Positions 1 through 5,882 are shown, numbered from the stretch's first letter. The stretch is 5,882 nucleotides of DNA from CALKCV01 sp964609515 (GCA_964609515.1 CAZSTZ010000328.1:1-5882), one strand, 5' to 3'. Numbers and translations: made by a program. The notes: a model not told the origin generated them from the sequence alone.

Positions 1-921
1 TTTAAGCAAGATAACGATTGCGTAAACCAAGGTTTGCGGAGGTATAAACCTACCATAAAAACCTTAATTCCCGTTAGCGATATCATCGATCGCTTTGCCG
101 ATTGCTTGAGGGAACCCGGTACCTATAACCGAAGAATTGCTAATCGCCATCAAAATCGTGGGGCTCGCCTTTATCGAATAGGAGAAAAATTGATTGATGC
201 CCTCGATGATTACCTTCGCTGGGAGGATCGCGGTCAAACTTTTGCTATGTGGCGATACGATTCATCTTGGGATCCTGCCGAAGGAATGGAGTGGTTTGGC
301 TTCCGATTTAATTATGAAGTGGAAGTTGATTTAGAAGCAGCTAAAATTGTTTTGAAAAATCGCCACGGAAATAATGCTAATTGCCGGGCTTTAAAGCGAT
401 TTGCAGATTCTTTATTTCCACCTCGTCTAGAAACAATGTTTTTAGATTCTCGTTACGAGCCGATGTCTGTTGTAGAGGAACCCAAGGTGTTAGATATCTT
501 GCAGCATTCCGATGAATCCAAACATTTTCAAGATGACAATTTAGCTAAAAACAAATTGTCAGTTATCGATAATTTTGTTACTTCCTCCGAATGGCCGCAT
601 TTTTGCCAAAAGGCCCGGACTGCCTCGGAAACGTTATTGCGACAGCGCCCCTCTTTTATTGAAAGGGGCGATCGCTTTGCCAAAGCAGCAGAACGAAAAC
701 TAGATAATCGCATCGATCGACTTCACCTCCGCTTAAACCGAATTTCCGAGTCGGAGCAATATATCGATCGCTCTTTAGAACGAGAACTGGCTGTCGAAAG
801 CGACTTAAAGGGAGCGCTTTTAGAAGGAATCCGCAATCCTCGCATCCGCTTGGATTCTGTAGGATTTATGATTATTGCTGGATATCCGCCCCAGACAACA
901 CTCGAACAGAAGGAGGAATAG
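1..921 (+). CDS. dpdE: C-terminal part of a DpdE-like SNF2-family helicase (5' truncated)
   Basis: The reading frame is open from base 1 (first codons F-K-Q-D-N) to the TAG at 919-921, giving 306 residues, so the gene starts outside the window. A TTG at 34 could be called a start but has no ribosome binding site and lies in an already open frame. No helicase motif lies in this part; SNF2 motors would be upstream. Visible here are a W/F-rich beta stretch (fragment residues 81-110), the segment LKRFADSLFPPRLETMFLD (131-149), a charged helical, probably coiled-coil region (about 203-275) rich in Arg, Glu and Leu, and a terminal strand RIRLDSVGFMIIAG (281-294) typical of the tail of RapA/DpdE-like SNF2 proteins. 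The assignment to DpdE rests on these tail features and on its position just before dpdF. In the dpd system DpdE belongs to the restriction part. Alternative: the tail of another SNF2 defence helicase. Family level is fairly likely, the exact name less so. Confidence 0.62.
   Translation, partial: FKQDNDCVNQGLRRYKPTIKTLIPVSDIIDRFADCLREPGTYNRRIANRHQNRGARLYRIGEKLIDALDDYLRWEDRGQTFAMWRYDSSWDPAEGMEWFGFRFNYEVEVDLEAAKIVLKNRHGNNANCRALKRFADSLFPPRLETMFLDSRYEPMSVVEEPKVLDILQHSDESKHFQDDNLAKNKLSVIDNFVTSSEWPHFCQKARTASETLLRQRPSFIERGDRFAKAAERKLDNRIDRLHLRLNRISESEQYIDRSLERELAVESDLKGALLEGIRNPRIRLDSVGFMIIAGYPPQTTLEQKEE
668..675. repeat. HIP1 octamer
   Basis: A perfect GCGATCGC, the highly iterated palindrome of many cyanobacterial genomes, here covering the codons for G223-D224-R225 of the dpdE fragment. 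It is the first of six in this window and a main reason for the cyanobacterial assignment. Confidence 0.85.
911..916 (+). promoter_or_regulatory. Shine-Dalgarno of dpdF
   Basis: AGGAGG, a perfect anti-16S match, ends 7 nt before the ATG at 924. It lies inside the last codons of the upstream gene and fixes the dpdF start. The 2-nt gap between the upstream stop (919-921) and this start suggests translational coupling. Confidence 0.85.
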
Positions 922-923
922 GG

Positions 924-3461
924 ATGGACTCGTTCCAAAAACTCAGAAAAATTATCCAGGAAGATAACTACTTCTCCCCCCAGTCAAAGAGTTGGGGAGA
1001 ACCTTGTCACCAGCGCTTAATTGATGCTCTAAAGAACATCAAAGCCAAACAAAAATTAGCTGCTGGAGATATTGCCAGCTTAGTGCGCCATGTTTTGCGC
1101 CGGGAAGACGAACTGCAAGGAGGCAGTCGGCAAACCTTAAAAGTGCCTCGAAGAGAGCCTTGGCCGACTGACCGGGAAATATGGGGCAAGCATGGGTTTG
1201 ATGTCTTAAGGGAGGATTGGGATAGCTACTTAATTAGGGCTCGTCCTTGGCAACCGGAATGGTTAGACTTGAGCGATCGCTACCCCCCCGATGCTCCGAC
1301 ATTCAAAGAAGAAGAGCGTCGCAACTATTCTCCCGAACCGGGGGATCCCTTTCTCTCTGTATTAGATCGAGACAGCTACCGCAATGTCGGTCAGCGAGAG
1401 GCCGTTCGTGCAGTTTTGACTGCTCCCAAAGGCTCCACATTAGCGATCGATTTGCCTACAGGTTCGGGCAAAAGTTTAGTTGCAGAACTGCCGGCCCTGT
1501 TAGAGTCTCAAACGGGGGGCATCAGCGTGGTGGTGGTTCCGACTACTGCACTGGCATTAGATCGGGAGAGAGCCTTAAGCCAGTGGCTCCATCATCCCAC
1601 TGCTTATTATAGCTCTTCAAAAAGGCAAGACAGACGGAAAGAAATCCGCGATCGCGTTCTTGCTGGCAGTCAGCGCCTTATCTTTACTTCCCCCGAGGGC
1701 TTAATTAATTCCCTAGCTTCTTGTCTCTATCAAGCCGCCGAGTCAGGAATGCTAAAGTATTTGATTATTGATGAAGCCCACATGGTAGAACAATGGGGAG
1801 ATGAGTTTCGTCCTGCTTTCCAAGAAATTCCGGGTTTGCGGCGAGATTTGTTGCGGATAGCTTCTTTTAAGACATTGTTACTCACGGCAACTTTAACCGA
1901 GTCTTGTTTGGATACTCTCGAAACTTTATTTGGAGAACCGGGGGAATTTCAAGTTATATCTGCGGTGCAGTTGCGTTCAGAACCTGCCTATTGGTTTGCT
2001 TGGTGTCAGAATGAGGAAATTAGAAAGCAGCGACTTCTCGAAGCAGTCGCCCATCTTCCCCGTCCGTTAATTATTTATACTACAAAAGTGGATGACGTAC
2101 ACCAGTGGGCTGAGGAATTGTCTCGCGCTGGATTTAAACGGTATAAGACTATGACCGGACAATCCAGCGCCGAACAACGTCTGCAACTTATCGAAGAGTG
2201 GCAAAATAAGCAAGTCGATATTGTGGTAGCCACTTCTGCTTTTGGTTTGGGAATAGATCGATCCGATGTCCGAGCAATAATTCACGCTTGCGTTCCCGAA
2301 ACTATCGACCGTTTTTATCAAGAAGTAGGGCGTGGCGGACGAGATGGAAAAGCTTCGATTTCTCTGACTTTGCATACCACTCAAGATGGAGAAATAGCCA
2401 AATCCCTTAACGAAAAATCTTACATTACTATTGAGAGAGGTTTGGAGCGATGGCGGAGTATGTTTGCTAAAAAAGAAAATTGGGGAAATGGCTTTTTTCG
2501 AGTTCCCATAGATATCCCTCCTACTTTACGAGAAGGGGATATTGATATGAACAGCGAACAAAATAAAGCTTGGAATATTCGTACTTTAACTCTAATGAGT
2601 CGTGCGGGAATAATCGAGATTCATGCAGCAAAGCCACCGAAATTGAATGCTTTTAAATTAGGATTGGAGGGCAAAAAAATATTAGAAAAGCATCGAAACT
2701 CGCGCATTATTCGCATTTGTAATGAATATCATCTAGAACCTAAAATATGGGAAACTGAAGTGGAACCGATTCGACTAAAAAGCCAAAAATGGGGTTATCA
2801 AAATCTTGGGTTGATGAAAGAGGCTTTGCGGCCAAGACGCTGCCTATCGGAAATATTTGCTCAAACTTACACTATTTCTCCAGTAGATTCATCCAGAAAT
2901 AAAGTGACAGTTTCTAAAGCTTGCGGTGGTTGTCCTTATTGCCGGAAACGTCACCAACAGACTTTTTCGGGTATTATGCCCTGGCCTAAACCTGTCTGGC
3001 CAGAACCTTATTGGGAGATTGGAGCGGAATTACAACGGTTAATTGCTAATGAGAAATTGTCGATCATTTTTTACGATCGCCTTCAAATAAAAAATTGGAA
3101 ATTCCATCGCGATCGCGCCTTTAAATGGTTAATCGAGCGGGGAGTTCGTAATTTAGTTATTCCTCCTGAATTAAAACTAGAACTTATTGAAGAGCTTCGA
3201 CCAAATAGCATCAATAACGGGTTTATTTTCTTGTTTGAAAAGTACGAACCTATTAAAATGCCTCCAATTCCTACCTTGATTTTTCAAGAGACAGAAATTT
3301 CTCAGAGGCATTTATTATTAAACGATAATTCTCAAGCCCCAAGGATTTTGATGCTGCCAGAGGATACTCCCGATCCAAGTAGAGAAGATAGAAAACTAAT
3401 TAACATTTTTTCAGGACGTTATTTTCGCTTTAACCACTTTTATAAGGAGATTAGCTTATGA
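924..3461 (+). CDS. dpdF: DpdF, RecQ-like DEAH-box DNA helicase of the dpd restriction module
   Basis: This is a complete 845-residue superfamily 2 helicase. A N-terminal extension (1-150) precedes a RecQ-type motor. The motifs are a Q motif around Q157, Walker A LPTGSGKS (177-184), motif Ia VVPTTALA, motif Ib TSPEG (255-259), DEAH (283-286) and TAT (321-323). Motif V is ATSAFGLGID (436-445) and motif VI QEVGRGGRDG (466-475). DEAH is followed by QWGxxFRP (290-297), the aromatic-rich loop that marks RecQ proteins and couples DNA binding to ATP hydrolysis. C640, C667, C670 and C673 form a RecQ-like zinc site. The rest (about 690-845) is an extra domain with alternating hydrophobic strands and helices, not recognised. 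It is longer than E. coli RecQ (about 610 residues). The expected activity is ATP-driven unwinding or translocation on DNA, inferred to serve rejection of DNA lacking 7-deazaguanine. The RecQ-like assignment is near certain; the name DpdF also relies on the neighbours. Six zinc-site and motor positions look intact, so it should be active. Confidence 0.85.
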   Translation: MDSFQKLRKIIQEDNYFSPQSKSWGEPCHQRLIDALKNIKAKQKLAAGDIASLVRHVLRREDELQGGSRQTLKVPRREPWPTDREIWGKHGFDVLREDWDSYLIRARPWQPEWLDLSDRYPPDAPTFKEEERRNYSPEPGDPFLSVLDRDSYRNVGQREAVRAVLTAPKGSTLAIDLPTGSGKSLVAELPALLESQTGGISVVVVPTTALALDRERALSQWLHHPTAYYSSSKRQDRRKEIRDRVLAGSQRLIFTSPEGLINSLASCLYQAAESGMLKYLIIDEAHMVEQWGDEFRPAFQEIPGLRRDLLRIASFKTLLLTATLTESCLDTLETLFGEPGEFQVISAVQLRSEPAYWFAWCQNEEIRKQRLLEAVAHLPRPLIIYTTKVDDVHQWAEELSRAGFKRYKTMTGQSSAEQRLQLIEEWQNKQVDIVVATSAFGLGIDRSDVRAIIHACVPETIDRFYQEVGRGGRDGKASISLTLHTTQDGEIAKSLNEKSYITIERGLERWRSMFAKKENWGNGFFRVPIDIPPTLREGDIDMNSEQNKAWNIRTLTLMSRAGIIEIHAAKPPKLNAFKLGLEGKKILEKHRNSRIIRICNEYHLEPKIWETEVEPIRLKSQKWGYQNLGLMKEALRPRRCLSEIFAQTYTISPVDSSRNKVTVSKACGGCPYCRKRHQQTFSGIMPWPKPVWPEPYWEIGAELQRLIANEKLSIIFYDRLQIKNWKFHRDRAFKWLIERGVRNLVIPPELKLELIEELRPNSINNGFIFLFEKYEPIKMPPIPTLIFQETEISQRHLLLNDNSQAPRILMLPEDTPDPSREDRKLINIFSGRYFRFNHFYKEISL
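1273..1280. repeat. HIP1 octamer
   Basis: Perfect copy within dpdF, over the codons for S117-D118-R119 in the N-terminal extension. Confidence 0.85.
1648..1655. repeat. HIP1 octamer
   Basis: Perfect copy within dpdF, over R242-D243-R244 between motifs Ia and II. Confidence 0.85.
3109..3116. repeat. HIP1 octamer
   Basis: Perfect copy within dpdF, over R729-D730-R731 in the C-terminal extra domain. Confidence 0.85.
3444..3450 (+). promoter_or_regulatory. Shine-Dalgarno of dpdG
   Basis: AAGGAGA ends 7 nt before the ATG at 3458, inside the dpdF coding region. With the overlapping ATGA (3458-3461) it allows both reinitiation by ribosomes finishing dpdF and independent initiation. Confidence 0.8.
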
Positions 3462-4333
3462 GCGTACTTAAAACAAGTCTAGCCCACCCCAGCAGAATAC
3501 GAGGTATTTTTAGATATTTACTTCAGGCAGAAGGGCAACGAGAAACAAGAGAGAATCTCGAAAAACTGCTGTCACCTGAAAAATTGTCAGAGGATAAAAC
3601 ACCGCCTCGCCCCATGTTCCGTGCGGCACTCGATGAAAGTTTAAAATGTCAACTTTTGATAGAAGAAGATGGGGCGATCGCGATTAATCCCGAGCTTTCC
3701 CAAGAAGCTCGCGACCCGCAATTAGGAGATAAATTATTGCCCGATACTTTAACTTATCTGTTTTTTGGTTGCGACAATCAAGACGAGGAAGATTTTGGCT
3801 TAGATTGCGCTTGGTATTTAGCCCAAGATATTTACGAATCTTTAGGCACTTGGGAACAAGTAGAAAAACAAGTAGCGGCACAAAAAGTTGCTGAAACTTT
3901 AGATTTAAAATTGTCTAGCGATACGCTTTTTGATAGATTAAAAGATTGGATGTATTATCTAGGTTTAGCTTGGGCACATAGCTTAAATGATAAGAAAAAT
4001 TGCGTTCCCGATCCAACTGCTTATTTAAAGCGAAATTTAAAGGAACTATTTCAAGGTCAAAAAGACTTGCCCTTGAAAGAATTTATCGATCGCCTTGCTA
4101 AAAGGTGTCCTTTATTTGAAACAGGTAAATTTCGCGAACGAGTCGAGGAAAAAATAGGTCGCCGCCAGCCAAATCACCTTTCAACTAGCACCGCTTTTGC
4201 TCTATTTCGACTTCAAGACGAGGGGCAGATTAGCCTAGTTAGAAAGTCGGATGCTGACTTAATGATTCTACCAAAAGCAAATCAAACAATCGATAACGAT
4301 AGCCGAATTTCTCATATTATTTTGGAGGGATAA
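3458..4333 (+). CDS. dpdG: DpdG, dpd-system protein of unknown biochemical role
   Basis: This is a complete 291-residue protein. Its ATG overlaps the dpdF stop by 4 nt and it ends in TAA at 4331-4333. No signal peptide, membrane segment, nucleotide-binding loop or nuclease motif is seen. The N-terminus (about 8-80) reads like a winged helix: helix HPSRIRGIFRYLLQ, a second helix near 30-45, a helix RAALDESLKCQLLIEE and a short hairpin GAIAINPEL. The middle (90-215) is mainly helical with many Trp, Tyr and acidic residues, including SLGTWEQVEKQVA (128-140) and WMYYLGLAWAHSL (164-176). The C-terminus (about 239-272) again resembles a winged-helix end: STSTAFALFRLQDEGQISLVR, then a DADLMILP strand. 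Both winged-helix readings are inferences from pattern. The name follows from length and from its place between the RecQ-like helicase and the DpdH ATPase. It could be a DNA-reading or adaptor subunit of the restriction complex. Known work places it among the genes needed for restriction rather than modification, but its molecular role is not known to me. Confidence 0.72.
   Translation: MSVLKTSLAHPSRIRGIFRYLLQAEGQRETRENLEKLLSPEKLSEDKTPPRPMFRAALDESLKCQLLIEEDGAIAINPELSQEARDPQLGDKLLPDTLTYLFFGCDNQDEEDFGLDCAWYLAQDIYESLGTWEQVEKQVAAQKVAETLDLKLSSDTLFDRLKDWMYYLGLAWAHSLNDKKNCVPDPTAYLKRNLKELFQGQKDLPLKEFIDRLAKRCPLFETGKFRERVEEKIGRRQPNHLSTSTAFALFRLQDEGQISLVRKSDADLMILPKANQTIDNDSRISHIILEG
3674..3681. repeat. 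HIP1 octamer
   Basis: Perfect copy within dpdG, read in another frame than the dpdF copies and giving A73-I74-A75. Confidence 0.85.
4324..4329 (+). promoter_or_regulatory. Shine-Dalgarno of dpdH
   Basis: GGAGGG lies 10 nt before the ATG at 4340, within the last codons of dpdG. The spacing is slightly long. No other purine-rich site lies closer, and the next in-frame ATG (4391) has none, so 4340 is the best start. Confidence 0.7.
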
Positions 4334-4339
4334 ATCAAG

Positions 4340-5882
4340 ATGACTTTCACAAAATTTGTCTGCTGGAACCGAGATAGCGTGCGTCGGGTGATGGAAGTAG
4401 AAGCAACTCAAGCTTCAGACTGGGATTTTCTAGCTACCCACTACCCCATTCCCATGTATCGCCAGGAATTAATTGAAGGGGAATCACAAATTCCCTATAG
4501 CGAGGAGCAATTTCTCAAAGACTTTTTAGCATCCAAAGATTTTGCCTTCGTACCGGTTTTAGGGGAGTCGGGAACCGGTAAATCTCATCTGATTCGGTGG
4601 TTGTCCGCCAAGATTCAATCGACGAAAAAGCGTAAAGTAATTCTAATTCCCAAAATTGGAACGAACTTAAAGGATATTCTCGGTTTGATTCTCGAAGGAA
4701 TGGAGGGGCATCTATTTGATGAATACCGAGAGCGCTTAAATCGCGCCACCAGTAGTTTAACTGAAGCGCAAGCGCGGGAACAATTGCTCAATCAGTTAGC
4801 GGCGGCAGTGGGTCCTAACGGTGCTCACGATTCTGCCAAGCTTTCGGACGCGGAAAGTTATTTAGTAGATGAATTAGGCGCTTTTTTATACGATCCCTTT
4901 TTTAGAGAAGAACACTGGCTCAAAAAAGATGGAATTATCGATCGCTTAGTAATTCACATTCTCGGACATCGCAACCGCTTAGAAATTATTGAGGAACGAC
5001 GGCAGTTTTCCCTTAATGATTTACCGCTTGAGGTTCGCTATCTGGAGAAAGCAGGAAAAAAAGCTCGCGATTTTTATAGCTTGCTGATTGGCGATGAGGC
5101 TCTCCAAAAAGCAACGGTTGAATGGTTAAATCAGCATTTGGATGAAGCGATCGCTCGGGTATTGAGTTTGGGTCGCGAAGACTTGCAACGATTAATGCGC
5201 GAAGTCCGCGAAGCACTTGCCAAACAAGGTATAGAATTAATTTTACTCATCGAAGATTTTGCCAAATTGCAGGGCATTGACCGAGAAGTCTTAGAAGCCG
5301 TTTTAGCACGACCCGAGCAACCAGGAGGAAAAAGATTGTGCGCGATCCGAACTGCTTTAGCTTGTACTACCGGTTACTTTCAAAGCTTAATTGAAACCGT
5401 GCGGCAGCGGGTCAATTTCAGCGTTACCCTTAATGTGGGCTCGGTCAAAGAACAATCCTTAATGACTCGGACAGATATTCAACAATTTGTTGCCAAATAT
5501 CTCAATGCAGTTCGCTTGCAAGAGGAAGAGCTTCAAAATTGGTATCAATCTCTCCACCAAGACTCAGAAGGAAACGAGCTAAAAAGTGCCTGTTCGGAGT
5601 GCGAACACAATGGAGCTTGTCATGGGGGGTTTGCCGCAGTTAATAACATCGGTCTATATCCATTCACCCCTAAAGCATTAGAAGAAATGCTCGGTCGGGT
5701 CAATACTGGAAACTTTAATCCACGAATTTTAATTAAGGATGTTCTCAAGTGGACTCTGGAAAATTCGGTGGATGACGTAGAAGGAGGGCAATTTCCTTCT
5801 ACTTCATTGCGGGAACATTTTGGCAAGCCCAAACTGAGCGCCTTGCTCCAGGACGATATTAACAGGAAAGACCCGCAAAATG
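4340..5882 (+). CDS. dpdH: DpdH, P-loop ATPase of the dpd restriction module (3' truncated)
   Basis: The frame opens at ATG 4340 and stays open to the window end, giving 514 residues of a larger protein with no stop. Walker A is GESGTGKS (75-82, bases 4562-4585), followed by HLIRWL. The Walker B strand is LILLIEDF (300-307), with Glu305-Asp306 in the reverse of the usual Asp-Glu order. About 217 mostly helical, charged residues separate the two, far more than in a compact AAA+ core, so a large insert is likely. After Walker B come IRTALACTTGYF (336-347), a sensor-like strand, and a cysteine cluster C418, C421, C427, H428 that may bind metal. Then follows PFTPKAL (441-447), with NPRILIKDVL (460-469) resembling the arginine-bearing sensor-2 helix. 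The N-terminus (WNRDSVRR, then FLATHYPIPMY at 30-40) is soluble with no signal peptide. The protein probably acts as an ATP-driven switch or motor with DpdE-DpdG in rejecting unmodified DNA; that role is inferred. A BrxC-like ATPase of another defence system is the main alternative, and the neighbours argue against it. Confidence 0.8.
   Translation, partial: MTFTKFVCWNRDSVRRVMEVEATQASDWDFLATHYPIPMYRQELIEGESQIPYSEEQFLKDFLASKDFAFVPVLGESGTGKSHLIRWLSAKIQSTKKRKVILIPKIGTNLKDILGLILEGMEGHLFDEYRERLNRATSSLTEAQAREQLLNQLAAAVGPNGAHDSAKLSDAESYLVDELGAFLYDPFFREEHWLKKDGIIDRLVIHILGHRNRLEIIEERRQFSLNDLPLEVRYLEKAGKKARDFYSLLIGDEALQKATVEWLNQHLDEAIARVLSLGREDLQRLMREVREALAKQGIELILLIEDFAKLQGIDREVLEAVLARPEQPGGKRLCAIRTALACTTGYFQSLIETVRQRVNFSVTLNVGSVKEQSLMTRTDIQQFVAKYLNAVRLQEEELQNWYQSLHQDSEGNELKSACSECEHNGACHGGFAAVNNIGLYPFTPKALEEMLGRVNTGNFNPRILIKDVLKWTLENSVDDVEGGQFPSTSLREHFGKPKLSALLQDDINRKDPQN
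5147..5154. repeat. HIP1 octamer
   Basis: Perfect copy within dpdH, giving A270-I271-A272 in the insert between Walker A and Walker B. Confidence 0.85.

Noticed and set aside
646..670. Hairpin CGCCCCT / AGGGGCG with an 11-nt loop
   Set aside because: It lies inside coding sequence, has no following T-run on either strand, and its right arm partly overlaps a HIP1 site, so a terminator is unlikely.
34..921. A 295-residue gene starting at TTG 34
   Set aside because: The frame is already open from base 1, the TTG has no ribosome binding site, and the product looks like the tail of a larger SNF2-type protein, so the gene is taken as truncated at the left edge.
1247..1612. Plus-strand 121-codon open frame inside dpdF
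   Set aside because: It lies wholly within the helicase gene in another frame, is rich in Ser, Arg and Cys, and has no recognisable domain. It is a shadow of dpdF.
2067..2384. Minus-strand 105-codon open frame opposite dpdF motifs V and VI
   Set aside because: It overlaps the strongly conserved helicase motifs, has no ribosome binding site of note and no family resemblance. The other minus-strand frames are rejected for the same reason.
4479..4495. Hairpin GGGAAT / ATTCCC with a 5-nt loop
   Set aside because: It is a short stem inside dpdH with no T-run and no link to a start or stop codon.
924..5882. Reading the operon as BREX, DISARM or Druantia
   Set aside because: No methyltransferase, PglZ-type phosphatase, DUF1998 protein or other hallmark is present. 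A RecQ-like helicase with a QWGxxFRP loop followed by a 291-residue protein and this ATPase fits dpdFGH better.
1..5882. tRNA or rRNA genes, CRISPR arrays, insertion sequences, attachment sites
   Set aside because: None was seen. The sequence is coding throughout apart from gaps of 2 and 6 nt, and no long direct repeats or terminal inverted repeats were found by eye.

Overview
The window is almost wall-to-wall coding on the plus strand: four co-directional genes in one tight operon, with the first and last genes cut by the window edges. Six perfect copies of the octamer GCGATCGC (HIP1), several near-copies ending in CGATCGC, and moderate-to-low GC point to a cyanobacterium. Chance would give about 0.1 copy in 5.9 kb. 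The species cannot be told from the sequence.

Layout: bases 1-921 hold the C-terminal 306 codons of a large protein best matched to DpdE (an SNF2-type helicase). Bases 924-3461 encode a complete 845-residue RecQ-like helicase (DpdF). Bases 3458-4333 encode a complete 291-residue protein (DpdG) with no visible catalytic motif. Bases 4340-5882 encode the first 514 residues of a P-loop ATPase (DpdH) that runs off the right edge. Junctions are 2 nt, a 4-nt ATGA overlap, and 6 nt. Each downstream start has its own Shine-Dalgarno sequence. No internal promoter or terminator was seen.

The order helicase - RecQ-like helicase - small non-enzymatic protein - P-loop ATPase matches dpdE-dpdF-dpdG-dpdH of the dpd cluster. 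That system inserts 7-deazaguanine derivatives (dPreQ0, dADG) into DNA and restricts DNA lacking them. In the known system DpdA, DpdB and DpdC make the modification and the other Dpd proteins are needed for restriction. This window would therefore be part of the restriction half. The modification genes, the preQ0 synthesis genes and any nuclease are not here and would have to lie outside it. The system itself is described. What deserves attention is its cyanobacterial setting and the undescribed parts of its proteins: extra domains flanking the RecQ core, a long insert inside the DpdH ATPase, cysteine clusters in both, and the unknown job of DpdG. Identifications rest on motif reading and gene order from memory, without any database search.
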